The notes under the pieces were generated by a model, which was given only the letters and a program-made list of their open reading frames with translations, had not been told where the DNA came from and did not search any database. The position numbers and the translations under genes were made by a program. Positions 31,156 through 42,238 of a stretch of 64,000 bases of DNA are shown here, one piece after another. Where the stretch lies: positions 1 to 64,000 of the forward strand of contig JALBYF010000061.1 of NCBI GenBank assembly GCA_023212725.1. The letters are read 5' to 3'. How positions within the stretch are numbered: position 1 is the stretch's first letter; each line of letters starts with the position of its first letter. Origin of the DNA: Tranzscheliella williamsii. Its lineage: Eukaryota > Basidiomycota > Ustilaginomycetes > Ustilaginales > Ustilaginaceae.

Positions 31156-32773
31156 GGCGTTTGACGTGAGGGGATTGGACGGCAGATGGTGCTTAGGGTC
31201 AGCTGTGTCATAGCGGCTTGCCTCCTTTTGTAGCTTTCGTGACCTGCCTGGAAAGAGAATTTCAAAGGGCAGAGAACAACGGGAGAAGCCGTCTAGGTAA
31301 CTCTACGTGTACGCGATGGTGCTGCTCCGACACCTTTATTGGTCTGTAACAAGGCACCAGCGGGATCGGTACGGCCGAACCTCAAGGCTGTCCGGCTCGA
31401 TGTAGCTTTGGCTTAGACATTTGGTAGCCAAACAGGATGAGGGAAACCCATCGCCACACTGGACGTTGTGTATGCGGAATAGCCATGCCTGCGGTATCCA
31501 GGCGATTTTTTGATGCAATTGCAGGACGTGCTTTGATGCAATTGACCTCCTCACTTCTTTGACCTGAAAAGGGCGATCGCACACATCCGCGCCGGAGCAG
31601 CCGTTGGTTCGGAAGGTATCCGCTGATCGTGATTATACGAAAAACGTGGCGTGGTTTGAGTTGAGTTTCGGGTTCCCAGGCTCGAAAGACTAAGCGTGGG
31701 AAACGATCCACGGTTGCAACTTGCTGTTCACATTCACATTGTCTGCAAAGCATGTAGCTGCAGGATGGCAAGGATCCGCCGTCATATTGAGGTGATACGA
31801 CCTATTACGCTTCACGCCTTCCCTAGTTCACCAGACATCAGGAGTCAGTGCGAATATTGCGTTAGGAAGGCAGCCAAAGCGGTAGAATGGAAAGACCCGA
31901 CCGTCTTCAACGCAAAAGCTTGTGATGAATCCACGAGCGGCTGCTGCCAGTCGCAACTAGCTCGAAACGAGCGTCTTTGCTTTTCGCTCCATGTCAAAGG
32001 AAGAGCAGGCAATGGGAGGGGCGGATACCTTGACGCTGATGAACGCTGGCTCTATAGGGGAAACCCCGATTGTCGCACGCGAAGAACTGGCAGGTAGTTA
32101 TTTTATTACTCATATCACGAATGCGTGTGTCTCAGCGAAGCGGCTGCGATATCCCTGAGTCTGGTTGCTCCCGTACTATGTGTGCTCATCTTGGTGCAGT
32201 TGATGTTCAGCAATCCGGCAGAACGCTCGTTAACGGCGAGTTATCATGATTAATAACGCTTTGACTATCAGGCTCACACAGAAGACGATTAGCGAGTTAC
32301 ACAGGCCCTAGGCTAATGGACCAGAAGAGTGTCTTGATAGTGTGATTGACTGTGATTGTGATGGTGATGGTGGTTCACGATTGTGATTGTGATCGTGGAG
32401 TCGATTGTGATTGTGATTGTGGACTTGATTGTGACGGTGATGTTTCATGTATGGCAACCGTTGTTTCACGGGCGATGGCCACGATCGAGTGTAGGCCACC
32501 TTCACTTGCCTCTGCTCACCACTCGGTAGTCGGTATCCCGAGACGGCCAAACGGTTGATCCAGATATCGCGCGGAGCCTGTGCCAGCGGGTAGAACAAGG
32601 CAGGCAATAGTCGCATCGAAGCAAGAGGCACGAAGTAATCACAATGTGCGCCATGTTTAGGCAAAGGTTGCGCAACAATATATAGCTGGCCTCCATCGCT
32701 TCCGTCTTTCAAGCCAAAACACCTCCTTGAGTTGGTGTTAGAACTCTACATAACGCTAGCGACCGACTACAAC
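31156..32773. promoter_or_regulatory. Divergent control region of PKS-B and the FSH hydrolase
   Basis: About 1.6 kb between two start codons pointing away from each other. Near PKS-B, a group of CGG triplets (CGGGATCGG then CGGCCG, 31361-31376) and an inverted CCAAT (ATTGG at about 31338) are seen; CGG triplets are what Zn2Cys6 factors bind. On the hydrolase side TATATA is at 32679-32684, about 90 bp before the ATG. A GTGATT hexamer array occupies 32341-32442. Open frames inside have no recognisable domain. Confidence 0.5.
32341..32442. repeat. Imperfect GTGATT hexamer array
   Basis: Repeated TGTGATTGTGATGG-type units with point changes across about 100 bp. It belongs to the same GTGANT family seen at 34253, 34897, 59947 and 63973. 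It lies in the PKS-B/hydrolase control region, but microsatellites of this kind occur in several other gaps of the window, so a regulatory role is not implied. Confidence 0.8.
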
Positions 32774-33837
32774 ATGACGGACGGTGGCAAGGCAAGATTG
32801 CTGGCTCTGCATGGGAAAGGCACCTCAGCCAGGATCATGAAGGCCCAGATCAAGCCCCTGGTCGATTCCCTTTGCGATATCGCAGAGGTGGAGTACGTGG
32901 ACGCAGATGTCCCGTCACCTCCCTACCAAGGCGAGTAGATAGTAAGATAGGGAAAATAGGCTGTTCTCAGTAAGTAGCTTGTGTGGGCTTGTCTGACCAT
33001 TTTTTGTCTCGCATCTTTGTAGGAATAGAAGCGCTTTTTCCGGGGCAGAGCTACTGGGCCTGGTATTGCCAGCCAACGTCAGAGGGTCTGAGGCACGCTT
33101 ATGACCGTGTTCGGTGGAGCTTGTCACCGGCTCCTACCAATGGCGCTCCCCTCGCCTCCGACCCAGTGGCAGCCTCAACACAGCTAAGGGCGGCACGAGC
33201 ATCTGTATTGACGCCGCCCGACACGCCTACATCTAGGTCAATGCGAGGTCTATCCACGATCAGGTCAGCCGGTGAACCTACAACACCATCTACAAGTATT
33301 GGCGAAGTCCGCTCGGAGGCGAAGCTGGACTGGACAGGAGCGGACAGGTGTGTCCCAGCCGTGCTGGACACACCGCTCTCGTCCAAGGATGAATCTTTTA
33401 GCACGAACCGAACTAGGTTTGACGGTCTTATCTGCTTCTCGCAGGGTTGCTCAGTGTCTACTGGCATGCTTCTGGAAGAAGTAAAGCGAAGACCACCGGG
33501 CCTCGATTTACCGGTCAGGTTTGTTGTTCTCATTTGCGGTGGCAGACCTTTTAATGAAGAGATGGAGCGCATCGAGCCGTTGCAAACAATGAAGCTTGGC
33601 TTGCCTAGCGTGCACGTCTTGGGCAAACAAGACCCGGGCCTTGCAGAGACGAGAAAGCTCAGCTCGCTGTACAGCGATAGCCACAAGACCATTGTCGAGT
33701 TGGACATTGGACATCATCCTCCCAGACGTTCAAAGGACGTGGAACGGGTGGCCGAGGCAATACGCCGAATGCTCGTCAACAATCAATCAACCCAGAGAGT
33801 ATCAAAGCTGGTCTATGTTGTAGAGGAGTCTGCGTGA
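32774..33837 (+). CDS. FSH-type serine hydrolase (LovG-like), two exons with a GC-AG intron
   Basis: Exons 32774-32930 and 33023-33837, 323 aa. The reading frame only works if the intron uses a GC donor (AAG|GCGAGT at 32931) with the TAG acceptor at 33020-33022; it joins YQ-GIEALFPGQSYWAW, a conserved FSH block. Alpha/beta hydrolase features: strand and turn ARLLALHGKGTSA at the N-terminus, nucleophile elbow CFSQG with Ser192 (usual first Gly is Cys), Asp256 in GKQD, His283/284 in IGHHPPR. About 100 residues (86-185) of Ser/Pro/Thr-rich sequence are inserted before the elbow. FSH proteins such as LovG and CtnB release or edit polyketides. Divergent transcription from PKS-B makes this the likely accessory hydrolase of the pathway (inference). 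Confidence 0.85.
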
Positions 33838-35515
33838 TCGACCCCAACGCAACGGCTCGCGAGCATACTGCAGCAGATTTTGTCTATGCTGCATTCGCAG
33901 AGGAAAGGGATCCGTGCTAAGCAAGTCTGCGGCACATGGCCATGCAGCCATCGCTGGACGGCGAAGAGGCGCTAACGGCAGGAGACGAGAAGCCACGAGG
34001 AAGCTAGCAAGGTGGCATAATCACACGATTAATGGCTTTGCCGGTTATATTCACACGTTCGCGAAATTGAACGATGGGTCGGTGTCTCACAAGTGAAAGT
34101 CCGAATGCAAAGTTTGCTGCAGCACGGCCTTCACAGCCACATTGCTAAGTTGATACCTGTGCTTCTGTGCACGCGCCTTGCCAATCTACCCGGACAGGGG
34201 ACGGTGAAGCTGCACGGAAAGGGCCAAGGATCATTAAGGTCTATTCTGAAAGAGTGTGAGCGTGAGTGTAGTGTGACTGTGAGTGTGAGTGTGACTGTGA
34301 GGATGAGGAGAGTGTTCGATGGTTTGAGCGCCGGCCAACTGTCAAGCTGCAAGACCAAATTACGAACGGTCCTACTCACACATGTGCTTTCGAGACCAAA
34401 TGAAGGTTACCTCGTCGGTTCGTACGGCGGGTTGTCGAGCACGACACTGCCTCGCTTTCGCCGCGCACACGGCATTGCCTATTCAGTGATACTGCTGACT
34501 CATCACTGTATCTTCTGGACAGAAGAGGGCTAGGGTTTCTTCAGGCCGAGCAGCGAGGGAGGGCAGCGGGAAAGAATAGCCTGTCACAGGAGACTAGCTT
34601 GCGAACAACGTGACTCGTAGCCGTGCGTTTCCTCACGCGTAACCTTTAACAAGCCAGGCACGGGGGCGCCGACTCTGCTATTATTAACCCAATGGTGTGC
34701 ATTTGTGTATGTCGCAAGCAGCGTTATGTCGACCTGCAGCAGCCAATGCGCTGAGTAGGTTTTAGCGTGGGCGCAGTCAAGTCACCGTTTGTACGTGGTA
34801 ATGATGAGCAACTCAACTACGAAGCCACGCTAGCTTGCTTACAATATTATTATTGGTGATTGCCCGTCTCGCCCTCGCGGCTTTCTCGTTCGATAAGTGT
34901 GGGTGTGAGTGTGACTATGGTGGATGTAAGTTATCTGTGCACAAGCGATGCGAGCTTGTGAGTACTAGTTGGCTTGCAAGCTTGCTAATTACTGGCTTGC
35001 CTCGACGGCTGTCTGCTCCTCCTCCGGTTTCACTTGCCGGCGCTGTCTATTGTCAAAGACCACCTGGATCATCTCATTCGCTCTTCAGCTCCTACACAGA
35101 TCCCCCTTCTCATCAGACCAGCGACCAGCTCCCACCTTCCGCATTGACACACAACACTCCACAGCGCAGCAACTACCTGCGGCCCTGGCCGTGTTGTGCT
35201 ACGTCCTCCCCACCTGTCCGTCCACTGTCAAGGCTCGACGGCTCCGCCCAGCCCAACATCCTTACCGGGCGTCTTAAAAGGGCTGTCACGCAGTCAACCC
35301 GCAACGGTGCAGGAACACTGTGCTTTCTTGTCGGTTTCAGCGCCAGACACTCTGAAGCAACCTCTGAGGCTCTTGTCACCATACCCAGTCCGAATCGGGC
35401 CTATCTCTAGAGCATCTCGACAGACAGTCCTAGCGTTGCATATGGTCAGTTTCGTATAGATACTGCGACCGGCCTGTCTGGTGATCAGCCTTATCCAACC
35501 CCCCTGCCTCTCGTC
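33838..35515. other. Intergenic region with GTGANT repeats
   Basis: About 1.7 kb between the hydrolase stop and the TVP38-type start. It contains two short GTGANT arrays (34253-34302 and 34897-34918). Open frames such as 34093-34533 and 34835-35410 translate the repeats and show no domain, so no gene is called. The proximal part upstream of 35516 is pyrimidine-rich, as in many fungal promoters. Confidence 0.5.
34253..34302. repeat. GTGAGT/GTGACT hexamer array
   Basis: Units GTGAGC, GTGAGT, GTGTGACT, GTGAGT, GTGAGT, GTGACT, GTGAGG in direct order over about 50 bp. Same family as the array at 32341 but with G or C rather than T in the variable position. Confidence 0.8.
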
Positions 35516-38296
35516 ATGACCGGTGCAGAGCGGCGCAATCACCCGGGTCAGCTAGGCCTCCTCCCTGCCCGAGCTCCACCGTCTAGGAGCCCTTCGCCTA
35601 TTTCGAACCACGCCCCCAGCTCGTCCCGCCACCACCATTCCGCCAACAGGCCATCGCTTGCTTTGCGCGCCCAGCCTGCTTCCGTACAACACACCGCGTC
35701 CGGCTTTCATCCCAGCGGTACGTCGGCTAGTCAGCAGCCACAGTTTGGCGCCACACCCAACTATGAGCTTCCGACCGACGACATGTTTGCCGCCGTCGCC
35801 CCGTCCGTTGCAAACTCATACTGGCTTCCGCCAACCGAGGTAGACCCCCAACAAGCTGCTCGGCCTTACTCTGATGCGGCTCATCGCTACTCAGCTCCGC
35901 CCTCGAAGCGTTCCCTTCCCATTATCGACACTAGCGGCAAATACTCGTCCAGAAGGGAAAGCCTGATGGACGAGTCGACAAAGAGGCCTACCAGTCCTCA
36001 TATCACCTCAGCAACTCCCACAAGCGCTCGACATCATCATCTGCCCGCTTCTCAACCACCTCCTTCGCGCTCTGGATCTGGCCATGAACACGACCCGCAA
36101 CGCGTGCGCCGGGCGCTAAGCCCTTCTTCGCATCGCGTTGCTTCGCCCTCTCTATTGCATTCCGGCCTTGGCCGAGCAGCCGTCTCGGCGGCTCAGTCGA
36201 TCATGGATGCGGTTTCGGGAAGAGCCTCACCGGTTGCCGTGCGTAATCGTGCCAACCTACCAGAACACGACACGGTCAGCGACGACGAGGCTGGCAAGGG
36301 CCATGGCAGAAAGGCGGTCACAGGTCGATTCACTCCTTCCGTATCCTCTCGCGATCCGGTCAAAGCTCAGAACGCCGTCCATGCACCCAAGGCCCATTTC
36401 GCGCCGCTCCCTGACAAGCCGGGAGGCTTCTTTTACTCTGAGCCCGAAGAAGTGGCCCAAGGCTTCAGTGGCAACGTCGAGTGGCGAGCAAGCATCTCGG
36501 AATCCAGGCGCGCTACGCCGGCCGCCTATCGTCCGCGGCCCGCAACACCAAGACGGCGTGGAAGCTCGCATCAGCAGGACCAGTCGCATTCGATGGGCGA
36601 TGACAGCACCGATATGCAACTGGGCCGCTCCCACTCTTCGATCCTGATTGGCTCGCCCATTGTGATCCCGCAAGCTCGGCGAGGCGCCGTCCGCCTTGGC
36701 CCCGGTCCGAGGCGCAAACACAGGGCGTTGAGAGCGGCTGCAGACTCCCTCTCGCTGCGGCAAAAGACGATGATGCTGATGGCCTCGATCGGTAACCTTG
36801 TTCGTTTGGCGGCCTCGCCCGTCGAGGCTCTGCATCGCTCACGAGAGTGGTGCACAGATATGCGCATCTGGATTGATGAATCCTTTCGCCATCCGACCAC
36901 CGGCATGCGTTCGTACTATCCGCCGTGGCTGCAAGCCTATGTACCGCTTATCATCTGGCTTGGCATCAGTCTGACCAGCACGGCGCTGGTCGTCACCTTC
37001 CATACACAGGTTTTCGTGGGTCTGGACAGGATGGCGGCCTATCTGCAGGGTCTGGGTGCTGGCGGCAAGCTGATGTTGGGATCGTTGATCTTTTTGACCA
37101 CATTCCCTCCGCTTCCGCTCTACTCGACACTGATCATGCTGTGCGGATTCACATTTGGGCTCTGGCAGGGCTTTATCATCAGCTACATCGCAGCACTATC
37201 CGGTGCAATCGCAGTGTTCCTGCTCAGCCGTTCTCTGCTCAAGGATTGGATGGTGCGGCTGCTCAACCAGAGCGGCGGCTTGAAGAAGGTGGTGAGGGCG
37301 ATCGAGAAGCAGCCCAAGTTGCTCTTCCTGGTCCGTCTGGCACCGTATCCGTACAATCTGATGAACACTCTACTGGCAAGCTCTTCGACGTTGACGCTCA
37401 AGACCTATATCACCTGTACGGCGCTTGCGCTGCCCAAGCTGCTCATCCACACGGGGCTTGGCACGTCGATCAAGAATTTCGCAGCCTACCACGGTGCCTC
37501 GACCGAGATGAGCAAGGAAGAAGCGCAGGCGTCGGAAACAGCGGAGAAGGTAAAGAAATGGGCCGGTCTGGTGGGGATCGGACTCTGCGTGGGAATCATG
37601 GTCTATCTGCTCTCTGTGGCGCGCAGGGCGGTGGACGAGCTGGACGATGAGGACGATGAGGGAGAGGGAAGGTGGGAAGGCGAAGATGAGGGTTTGCTGT
37701 GGTCTGACGGCTTGGAAGAGGAAGAGGACGAGGCGGAAGAAGAGCAAGAGGATGAAAAGGACCGGTATCGACATCAGCGCGGCCAGAAAGTGGACATGCG
37801 CGAGCGAGCTGGACCGGCCACGGTCGGAGTCGGACTGGAAAAGTATGCGCCGCTCTCGACATCATCCGAAGAGAGGCTGCGGCAGAGCATGCGATGTCCG
37901 CAGGCAGCGGCGCAGCCAATGGCGCTGAGCCACTCGGGCTACGAGCGGACGTCAGCGTCGGGCTCGAACTCGTTCGAAGGCAGAATGTCGCTGAGCAACA
38001 GCGGGTCGGGTGGACACGCCTCGTTGGACCTCGCCGAGAGGATCGCCGAAATGGAGGCACACGCCGAAGGCATGCACTTTGGCACGCCCCAACAGCCCAG
38101 CCCCGAAAGCTCTCAGGAGCCGTGGCCGACGTCCAGGTTTGCTACCCCTCACTGGTCCCCCCTGACACCGGCCACAGCAGACGAGCGAGACGGCCGCTTC
38201 GTCCAAGCCGAACCGTCGCATCCGGCAGCACAGCCCTTCCCTACCCCTCTTCATGGCGACCATGTCTACGACGACGGGCGGGGACGACTCCAGTAG
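35516..38296 (+). CDS. TVP38: TVP38/TMEM64-family (VTT domain) membrane protein
   Basis: Frame of 926 aa. Residues 1-~460 are Ser/Pro/His-rich and probably cytosolic. The VTT core spans about 468-710 with hydrophobic segments VPLIIWLGISLTSTALVVTF, LGSLIFLTTFPPLPLYSTL, LCGFTFGLWQGFIISYIAAL and a final LVGIGLCVGIMVYLLSV. The family signature is the F-P-P-L/G-F-x-F-G-x-W region followed by RSLLKDWMVR and LVRLAPYPYNLMN. Yeast Tvp38 resides in late Golgi vesicles; the wider DedA/VTT family includes lipid scramblases. The C-terminal ~200 residues are an acidic coil (DELDDEDDEGEG) and Ser-rich tail. The protein is about three times the yeast length because of these extensions. Start is the first ATG in frame. 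Confidence 0.88.
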   Translation: MTGAERRNHPGQLGLLPARAPPSRSPSPISNHAPSSSRHHHSANRPSLALRAQPASVQHTASGFHPSGTSASQQPQFGATPNYELPTDDMFAAVAPSVANSYWLPPTEVDPQQAARPYSDAAHRYSAPPSKRSLPIIDTSGKYSSRRESLMDESTKRPTSPHITSATPTSARHHHLPASQPPPSRSGSGHEHDPQRVRRALSPSSHRVASPSLLHSGLGRAAVSAAQSIMDAVSGRASPVAVRNRANLPEHDTVSDDEAGKGHGRKAVTGRFTPSVSSRDPVKAQNAVHAPKAHFAPLPDKPGGFFYSEPEEVAQGFSGNVEWRASISESRRATPAAYRPRPATPRRRGSSHQQDQSHSMGDDSTDMQLGRSHSSILIGSPIVIPQARRGAVRLGPGPRRKHRALRAAADSLSLRQKTMMLMASIGNLVRLAASPVEALHRSREWCTDMRIWIDESFRHPTTGMRSYYPPWLQAYVPLIIWLGISLTSTALVVTFHTQVFVGLDRMAAYLQGLGAGGKLMLGSLIFLTTFPPLPLYSTLIMLCGFTFGLWQGFIISYIAALSGAIAVFLLSRSLLKDWMVRLLNQSGGLKKVVRAIEKQPKLLFLVRLAPYPYNLMNTLLASSSTLTLKTYITCTALALPKLLIHTGLGTSIKNFAAYHGASTEMSKEEAQASETAEKVKKWAGLVGIGLCVGIMVYLLSVARRAVDELDDEDDEGEGRWEGEDEGLLWSDGLEEEEDEAEEEQEDEKDRYRHQRGQKVDMRERAGPATVGVGLEKYAPLSTSSEERLRQSMRCPQAAAQPMALSHSGYERTSASGSNSFEGRMSLSNSGSGGHASLDLAERIAEMEAHAEGMHFGTPQQPSPESSQEPWPTSRFATPHWSPLTPATADERDGRFVQAEPSHPAAQPFPTPLHGDHVYDDGRGRLQ

Positions 38297-38792
38297 TCAC
38301 CAAGCCTTACTGTCTGATCAGCCTTACCTTCTAAATAGCCTTACCTATTGTGGTCCCGAACACTTACTTTCTGCTTGGCAATGCATATATAACGGTCGTT
38401 TTCCAAGTCAGCGCGTTGGCGATACTATGGACGAGAGAGCGGCATGCCGTTGCGTGACGTATTCAGGGACGGTGGTTGGAAAGGCAGACGCTAGCTATTG
38501 CGCAGTTTGGCTCGAATCGGGCAAGAAAGGCGTGCAGATCGGGGTGCCGCGACCGATCCGATTTGTAAAGAAGTGTGTTGGCGTTGGGCGATGGCGGCTC
38601 GCGACTCAGCTTTGTCGAGGCGGCGATGATGGCGGCGACGGCTGGTCTACCTTGCCACTGTCCGTCTTGCTGATGCTGCGACGTCTTGGCCTGCTTGCAT
38701 CTGCGCTGCCGCCGCCCCGCCGTACTTGCGTGTCGTCTTCGCCCCGGCCCCACTTCAACGCGCCCGCATCGCTCGCCTTGACCACCGTCGCC
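38297..38792. other. Gap before the MYG1-UreG gene
   Basis: About 500 bp between the TVP38-type stop and the MYG1-UreG first exon. Open reading here overlaps the first exon and is not a separate gene. No TATA box stands out. Confidence 0.45.
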
Positions 38793-40909
38793 ATGAGCGC
38801 CGCAAGCGCACCCAAGCGGGCCAGGCCCAACACCCAAGGTGAGTGCCCCCTCCTCGCGCTTCCCCACTTGCCCTAGCTGCATCGCTTCCCGCTCTGCCAC
38901 CGCGCGTCCGACGCTGCACATGCTTTTCACCGCCATGTTGTGGCCAACGTCGAATTGGGATTGGGATGGCGACCGTGCCTGGCGTGTGTGAATGGCAGCG
39001 GCGGTTTTCTGGCGGCGGTTTTTTTCGGTTTGGCGGAGGAAGAAAATGTAAATCGCGCCCGTGCGCCCGTTCAGCTTATCACTCCCACTGACCCTTTGCC
39101 CGACCGCGTCCGCTTGTTGCCGTCATGACAGAGCACATCGTCACCCATAGCGGTACGTTCCACGCCGACGAAGCGCTCGCCGTGCACCTGCTGCGCAAGC
39201 TTCCGCGCTTCGCGAGCGCGCCGCTGACGCGCACCCGGGAGGCGGCTGCCATCGAGAGCGGCTCGATCGTCGTCGATGTAGGCGCGGTCTACGACCCGGC
39301 CAAGCACAGGTACGACCACCACCAGCGTGGCTTTGAGGAGGTCTTTGATGCCGACCACGCCACCAAGCTCTCGTCCGCCGGCCTGGTGTGGAAGCACTTT
39401 GGCAAGGAGATCCTCGCCACCCATCTCGGCCTCTCTGCCCAGGACCAGCCCACCATCGACCTGCTTTACACGAAGCTGTATGACGACTTTGTCGAGGCGA
39501 TCGACGGCATCGACAACGGCATTGCCCAGTACCCTGCCGATCTGAAGCCCAAGTACAAGAGCCGCACCGACCTCTCGGCGCGGGTAGGCTACCTGAATCC
39601 CGCCTGGAACCAAAAGTCGGATAACGCCGAGCTGGATGCGCTTTTTGAAAAGGCCTCGGCCATGGCCGGCGGCGAGTTCTTCAGCCGGGTGGACTATACC
39701 TTCAACGCCTGGCTGCCTGCCAGGCAGGTGGTGGTGGATGCGCTCCAGCGACGCTCCCATCCGCAGCTGCTCGTCTTTGACCAGTTTGCCAGCTGGAAGG
39801 ACCACCTTTTCGCGCTCGAGAGCGACCTGAACCTCGCGCCCACCGAGCGGCCCATCTATGTTGTCTACCCCGACGAGAGCGGCAAGTGGCGTGTCCAGGC
39901 GGTGCCCGTGTCGCCCGAGAGTTTTGTCTCGCGCAAGGCGCTGCCGGAGCCCTGGAGGGGCATCCGCGACCAGCCGTTGAGCGATCTGACCGGCATCCCC
40001 GGCTGCATCTTTGTCCACCAGTCCGGCTTTATCGCCGGCAATGCCACCAAGGAGGGCGCGCTGCGGATGGCCACCGATGCGCTCGCCCACACGGGCGTTC
40101 CCTTCCTGCACGCGGCGCCGGTGGCGGCGCAGAACGGCCAAGAGGCGCACTCGCACTCGCACTCGCACGCCGCCGCGGCCAACGAGCACGGCCACACGCA
40201 CGATATCATGGACCATCCGGGCAAGTTCAACGACCGGCTGCTGCCAAACTATGAGAACCGGAACTGGAACGAGCGCGCCTTTACCGTGGGCATTGGCGGG
40301 CCGGTGGGGTCGGGCAAGACGGCGCTGCTGCTGGCGCTGTGCCGCAAGCTGCGGGAGCAGTTGAACGTAGGTGTGGTGACGAATGATATCTTTACGCGCG
40401 AGGACCAGGAGTTCCTGCGGCGGCACAGCGCGCTGACGCCGGAGAGCAAGATCCGGGCGATCGAGACGGGCGGCTGCCCGCACGCGGCGATTCGCGAGGA
40501 CATCTCGGCCAACCTGGAGGCGCTGGAGCAGCTGCAGGCCGAGTTTGCCACCCAGCTCCTCTTTGTCGAGTCCGGCGGCGACAACTTGGCCGCCGCTTAC
40601 TCGGTCGAGCTGGCCGACTTCCACGTCTACGTGATCGACGTCGCCGGCGGCGACAAGGTGCCGCGCAAGGGCGGGCCCAGTATCACCCAGTCCGACCTGC
40701 TCGTCGTCAACAAGATCGACCTCGCCCCCCACGTCGCCGCCGACCTCGCCGTCATGAAGCGCGACGCCGACCGCGTCCGCGACCGCGCCCCCACCGCCTT
40801 CACCTCGGTCAAGCTCGACCAGGGCGTCGACGCCATCGTCGACATGATCCTCGCCGCTCGCCGCATCGCCGGTGCTGACCGCGCCGGCCAACCCCCCTCC
40901 ACCGCGTAA
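38793..40909 (+). CDS. Fusion of MYG1-family exonuclease and urease accessory GTPase UreG
   Basis: Exons 38793-38838 and 39132-40909 (293-nt phase-1 intron, GTGAGT...ACAG); 607 aa. Residues ~16-345 are MYG1/UPF0160: [33 protein letters not shown] and the C-terminal [23 protein letters not shown]1 is a DHH-type 3'-5' RNA exonuclease of nucleus and mitochondria. After a short His-rich linker (HSHSHSH ... HGHTHD), ~385-600 are a full UreG: P-loop [23 protein letters not shown] with the CPH metal site, and NKID. UreG delivers nickel to urease with GTP. No stop or splice signal separates the parts, so one polypeptide is predicted. The His-rich linker matches the usual UreG N-terminus, so the join lies exactly at domain borders. 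Alternative: internal translation from a Met just upstream of the linker. Confidence 0.87.
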
Positions 40910-41026
40910 TCTCCCGTGTATACACATCCACACGGGCGCTTTTTCCACACTACGAATAAATTCCGATCGAGCGTCCTACTTCGAAGGTGTGTTTTCAGGC
41001 AGCCGGGGCGTGCTGGTGCGGTCAGG

Positions 41027-42238
41027 TCAGAGTTTCGAGGGGGGTGCGGCGGCGGTGTCGGTTTGGATAACGGTGAAGATGGCTTCGGCGCAGGCGGGGA
41101 ATTTGGAGCCGTAGATTTTGGCCTGAGCGGAGGAGGCCTGGCGCTGTGCGATGCGGGCGGCGATGCCCTGGCTGATGACGGCGAGGCGGAACCAGGCCCA
41201 GGCCTTGGCGGCGGTCCAGTGCGGCAGCGGGTAGGGGCGGTTGGTGGCGGAGGTGTAGAGGCGGATCAGGCTCTCTTCCGTCGGCACGGGCGACTGGGCG
41301 GGGGTGAGGCCGCCGAGCGGGACGAGCAGACTGCCCTCGGCGCGCGCGCGCTGCCAGAGTCCCGGATCGCCGATCTGGTCCGGCGTCGTACACGGCAGAC
41401 TGAACGGCTGCAGCAGGTTAGCCAGGTCCGAGAGCGGATGACCGCGCGTCGAGAGCTCCCAGTCCAGAATGCCAATCACGCGCGGCTGGTGTGGGTGGAA
41501 GACGAGATTGTCGATCTTGTAGTCGCCGTGGATCAGCGTGTTTTCGTCCGGCGGCATGTGGGTTTCGAACCAGCGTAGGAACTCGGCCGCGCGCGGGATG
41601 GCGCCGACCGCGCGGCCGTCAGCGTCGGTCACCGCCGCCTGGGCCGCACTGGCACGCCCCAGACCGCGCACCTGCCGCGGGTAGAATGCCGCACCGGCTC
41701 CGTAGTCGTCCAGCCCAATCGCAGCAGGGCGCACGCGATGCAGCGCCGCCAGCGTCGACACCGCCGACCGCCAACACGCTGCGCGCTCGTCCGCATCCGC
41801 CAGCTCCAGGAACCGGTAGTCTTCAAAGATCCGCCCGGCGAGAAACTCCATCACGTAGAACGGCGTCCCCACAATCCGCGTGTCCTCGCAAAGGCAGAAG
41901 ACGCGCGGCACGGGCACGCGGTCCTCGGAGTCCGCCGGTAAGCCCGCCGTATAGGCATACAGCGCCCCCAGCACGCGATACTCGCGCTCCACCGCATGCG
42001 CCGTCGCCGAGATCAACCCGCCCACCGGCTTCTTCCGCAGCACATACCGCGTCCCCGCCGCATCAAACAGCACGTACGTCGGATTCGACTGCCCATAGCT
42101 GAACTGCTTCACCGTCACCGGCGTCGCAATCGCCTCCACCGTCGCAGCCAGGTACGCATTCAGCGCATCCACATCAATCGCCTGCCGCACCTCCCCGTAC
42201 TCCTGCCCCACCCCGCCAGACGTGCTCTCGTCAACCAT
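41027..42238 (-). CDS. APH-fold phosphotransferase, ACAD10/11 kinase-like
   Basis: Frame of 403 aa. Kinase-like features in order: FSYGQSNPTYVL and YVLRKKPVGGLISATAHAVEREYRVL (nucleotide-binding N-lobe), FYVMEFLAGRIFED, catalytic HGDYKIDN at about 235-242, and ILDWE (DFG equivalent) at about 256 followed by GHPLSDLANLL. This matches the kinase domain found fused to acyl-CoA dehydrogenase in animal ACAD10/11; fungi often have it alone, as here. Those kinases phosphorylate hydroxy-acyl-CoA intermediates; the substrate of this protein is not visible. It is not an antibiotic-resistance enzyme by any sign. Its 3' end is about 120 bp from the stop of the MYG1-UreG gene, a convergent pair. Confidence 0.82.
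   Translation of the reverse strand: MVDESTSGGVGQEYGEVRQAIDVDALNAYLAATVEAIATPVTVKQFSYGQSNPTYVLFDAAGTRYVLRKKPVGGLISATAHAVEREYRVLGALYAYTAGLPADSEDRVPVPRVFCLCEDTRIVGTPFYVMEFLAGRIFEDYRFLELADADERAACWRSAVSTLAALHRVRPAAIGLDDYGAGAAFYPRQVRGLGRASAAQAAVTDADGRAVGAIPRAAEFLRWFETHMPPDENTLIHGDYKIDNLVFHPHQPRVIGILDWELSTRGHPLSDLANLLQPFSLPCTTPDQIGDPGLWQRARAEGSLLVPLGGLTPAQSPVPTEESLIRLYTSATNRPYPLPHWTAAKAWAWFRLAVISQGIAARIAQRQASSAQAKIYGSKFPACAEAIFTVIQTDTAAAPPSKL

Noticed and set aside
34835..35410. 191-codon frame upstream of the TVP38-type gene
   Set aside because: Begins in a GTGANT repeat, starts at a non-ATG codon, and shows no domain.
39071..40948. 625-codon frame antisense to the MYG1-UreG gene
   Set aside because: Same composition artefact; the plus strand has two recognisable domains.
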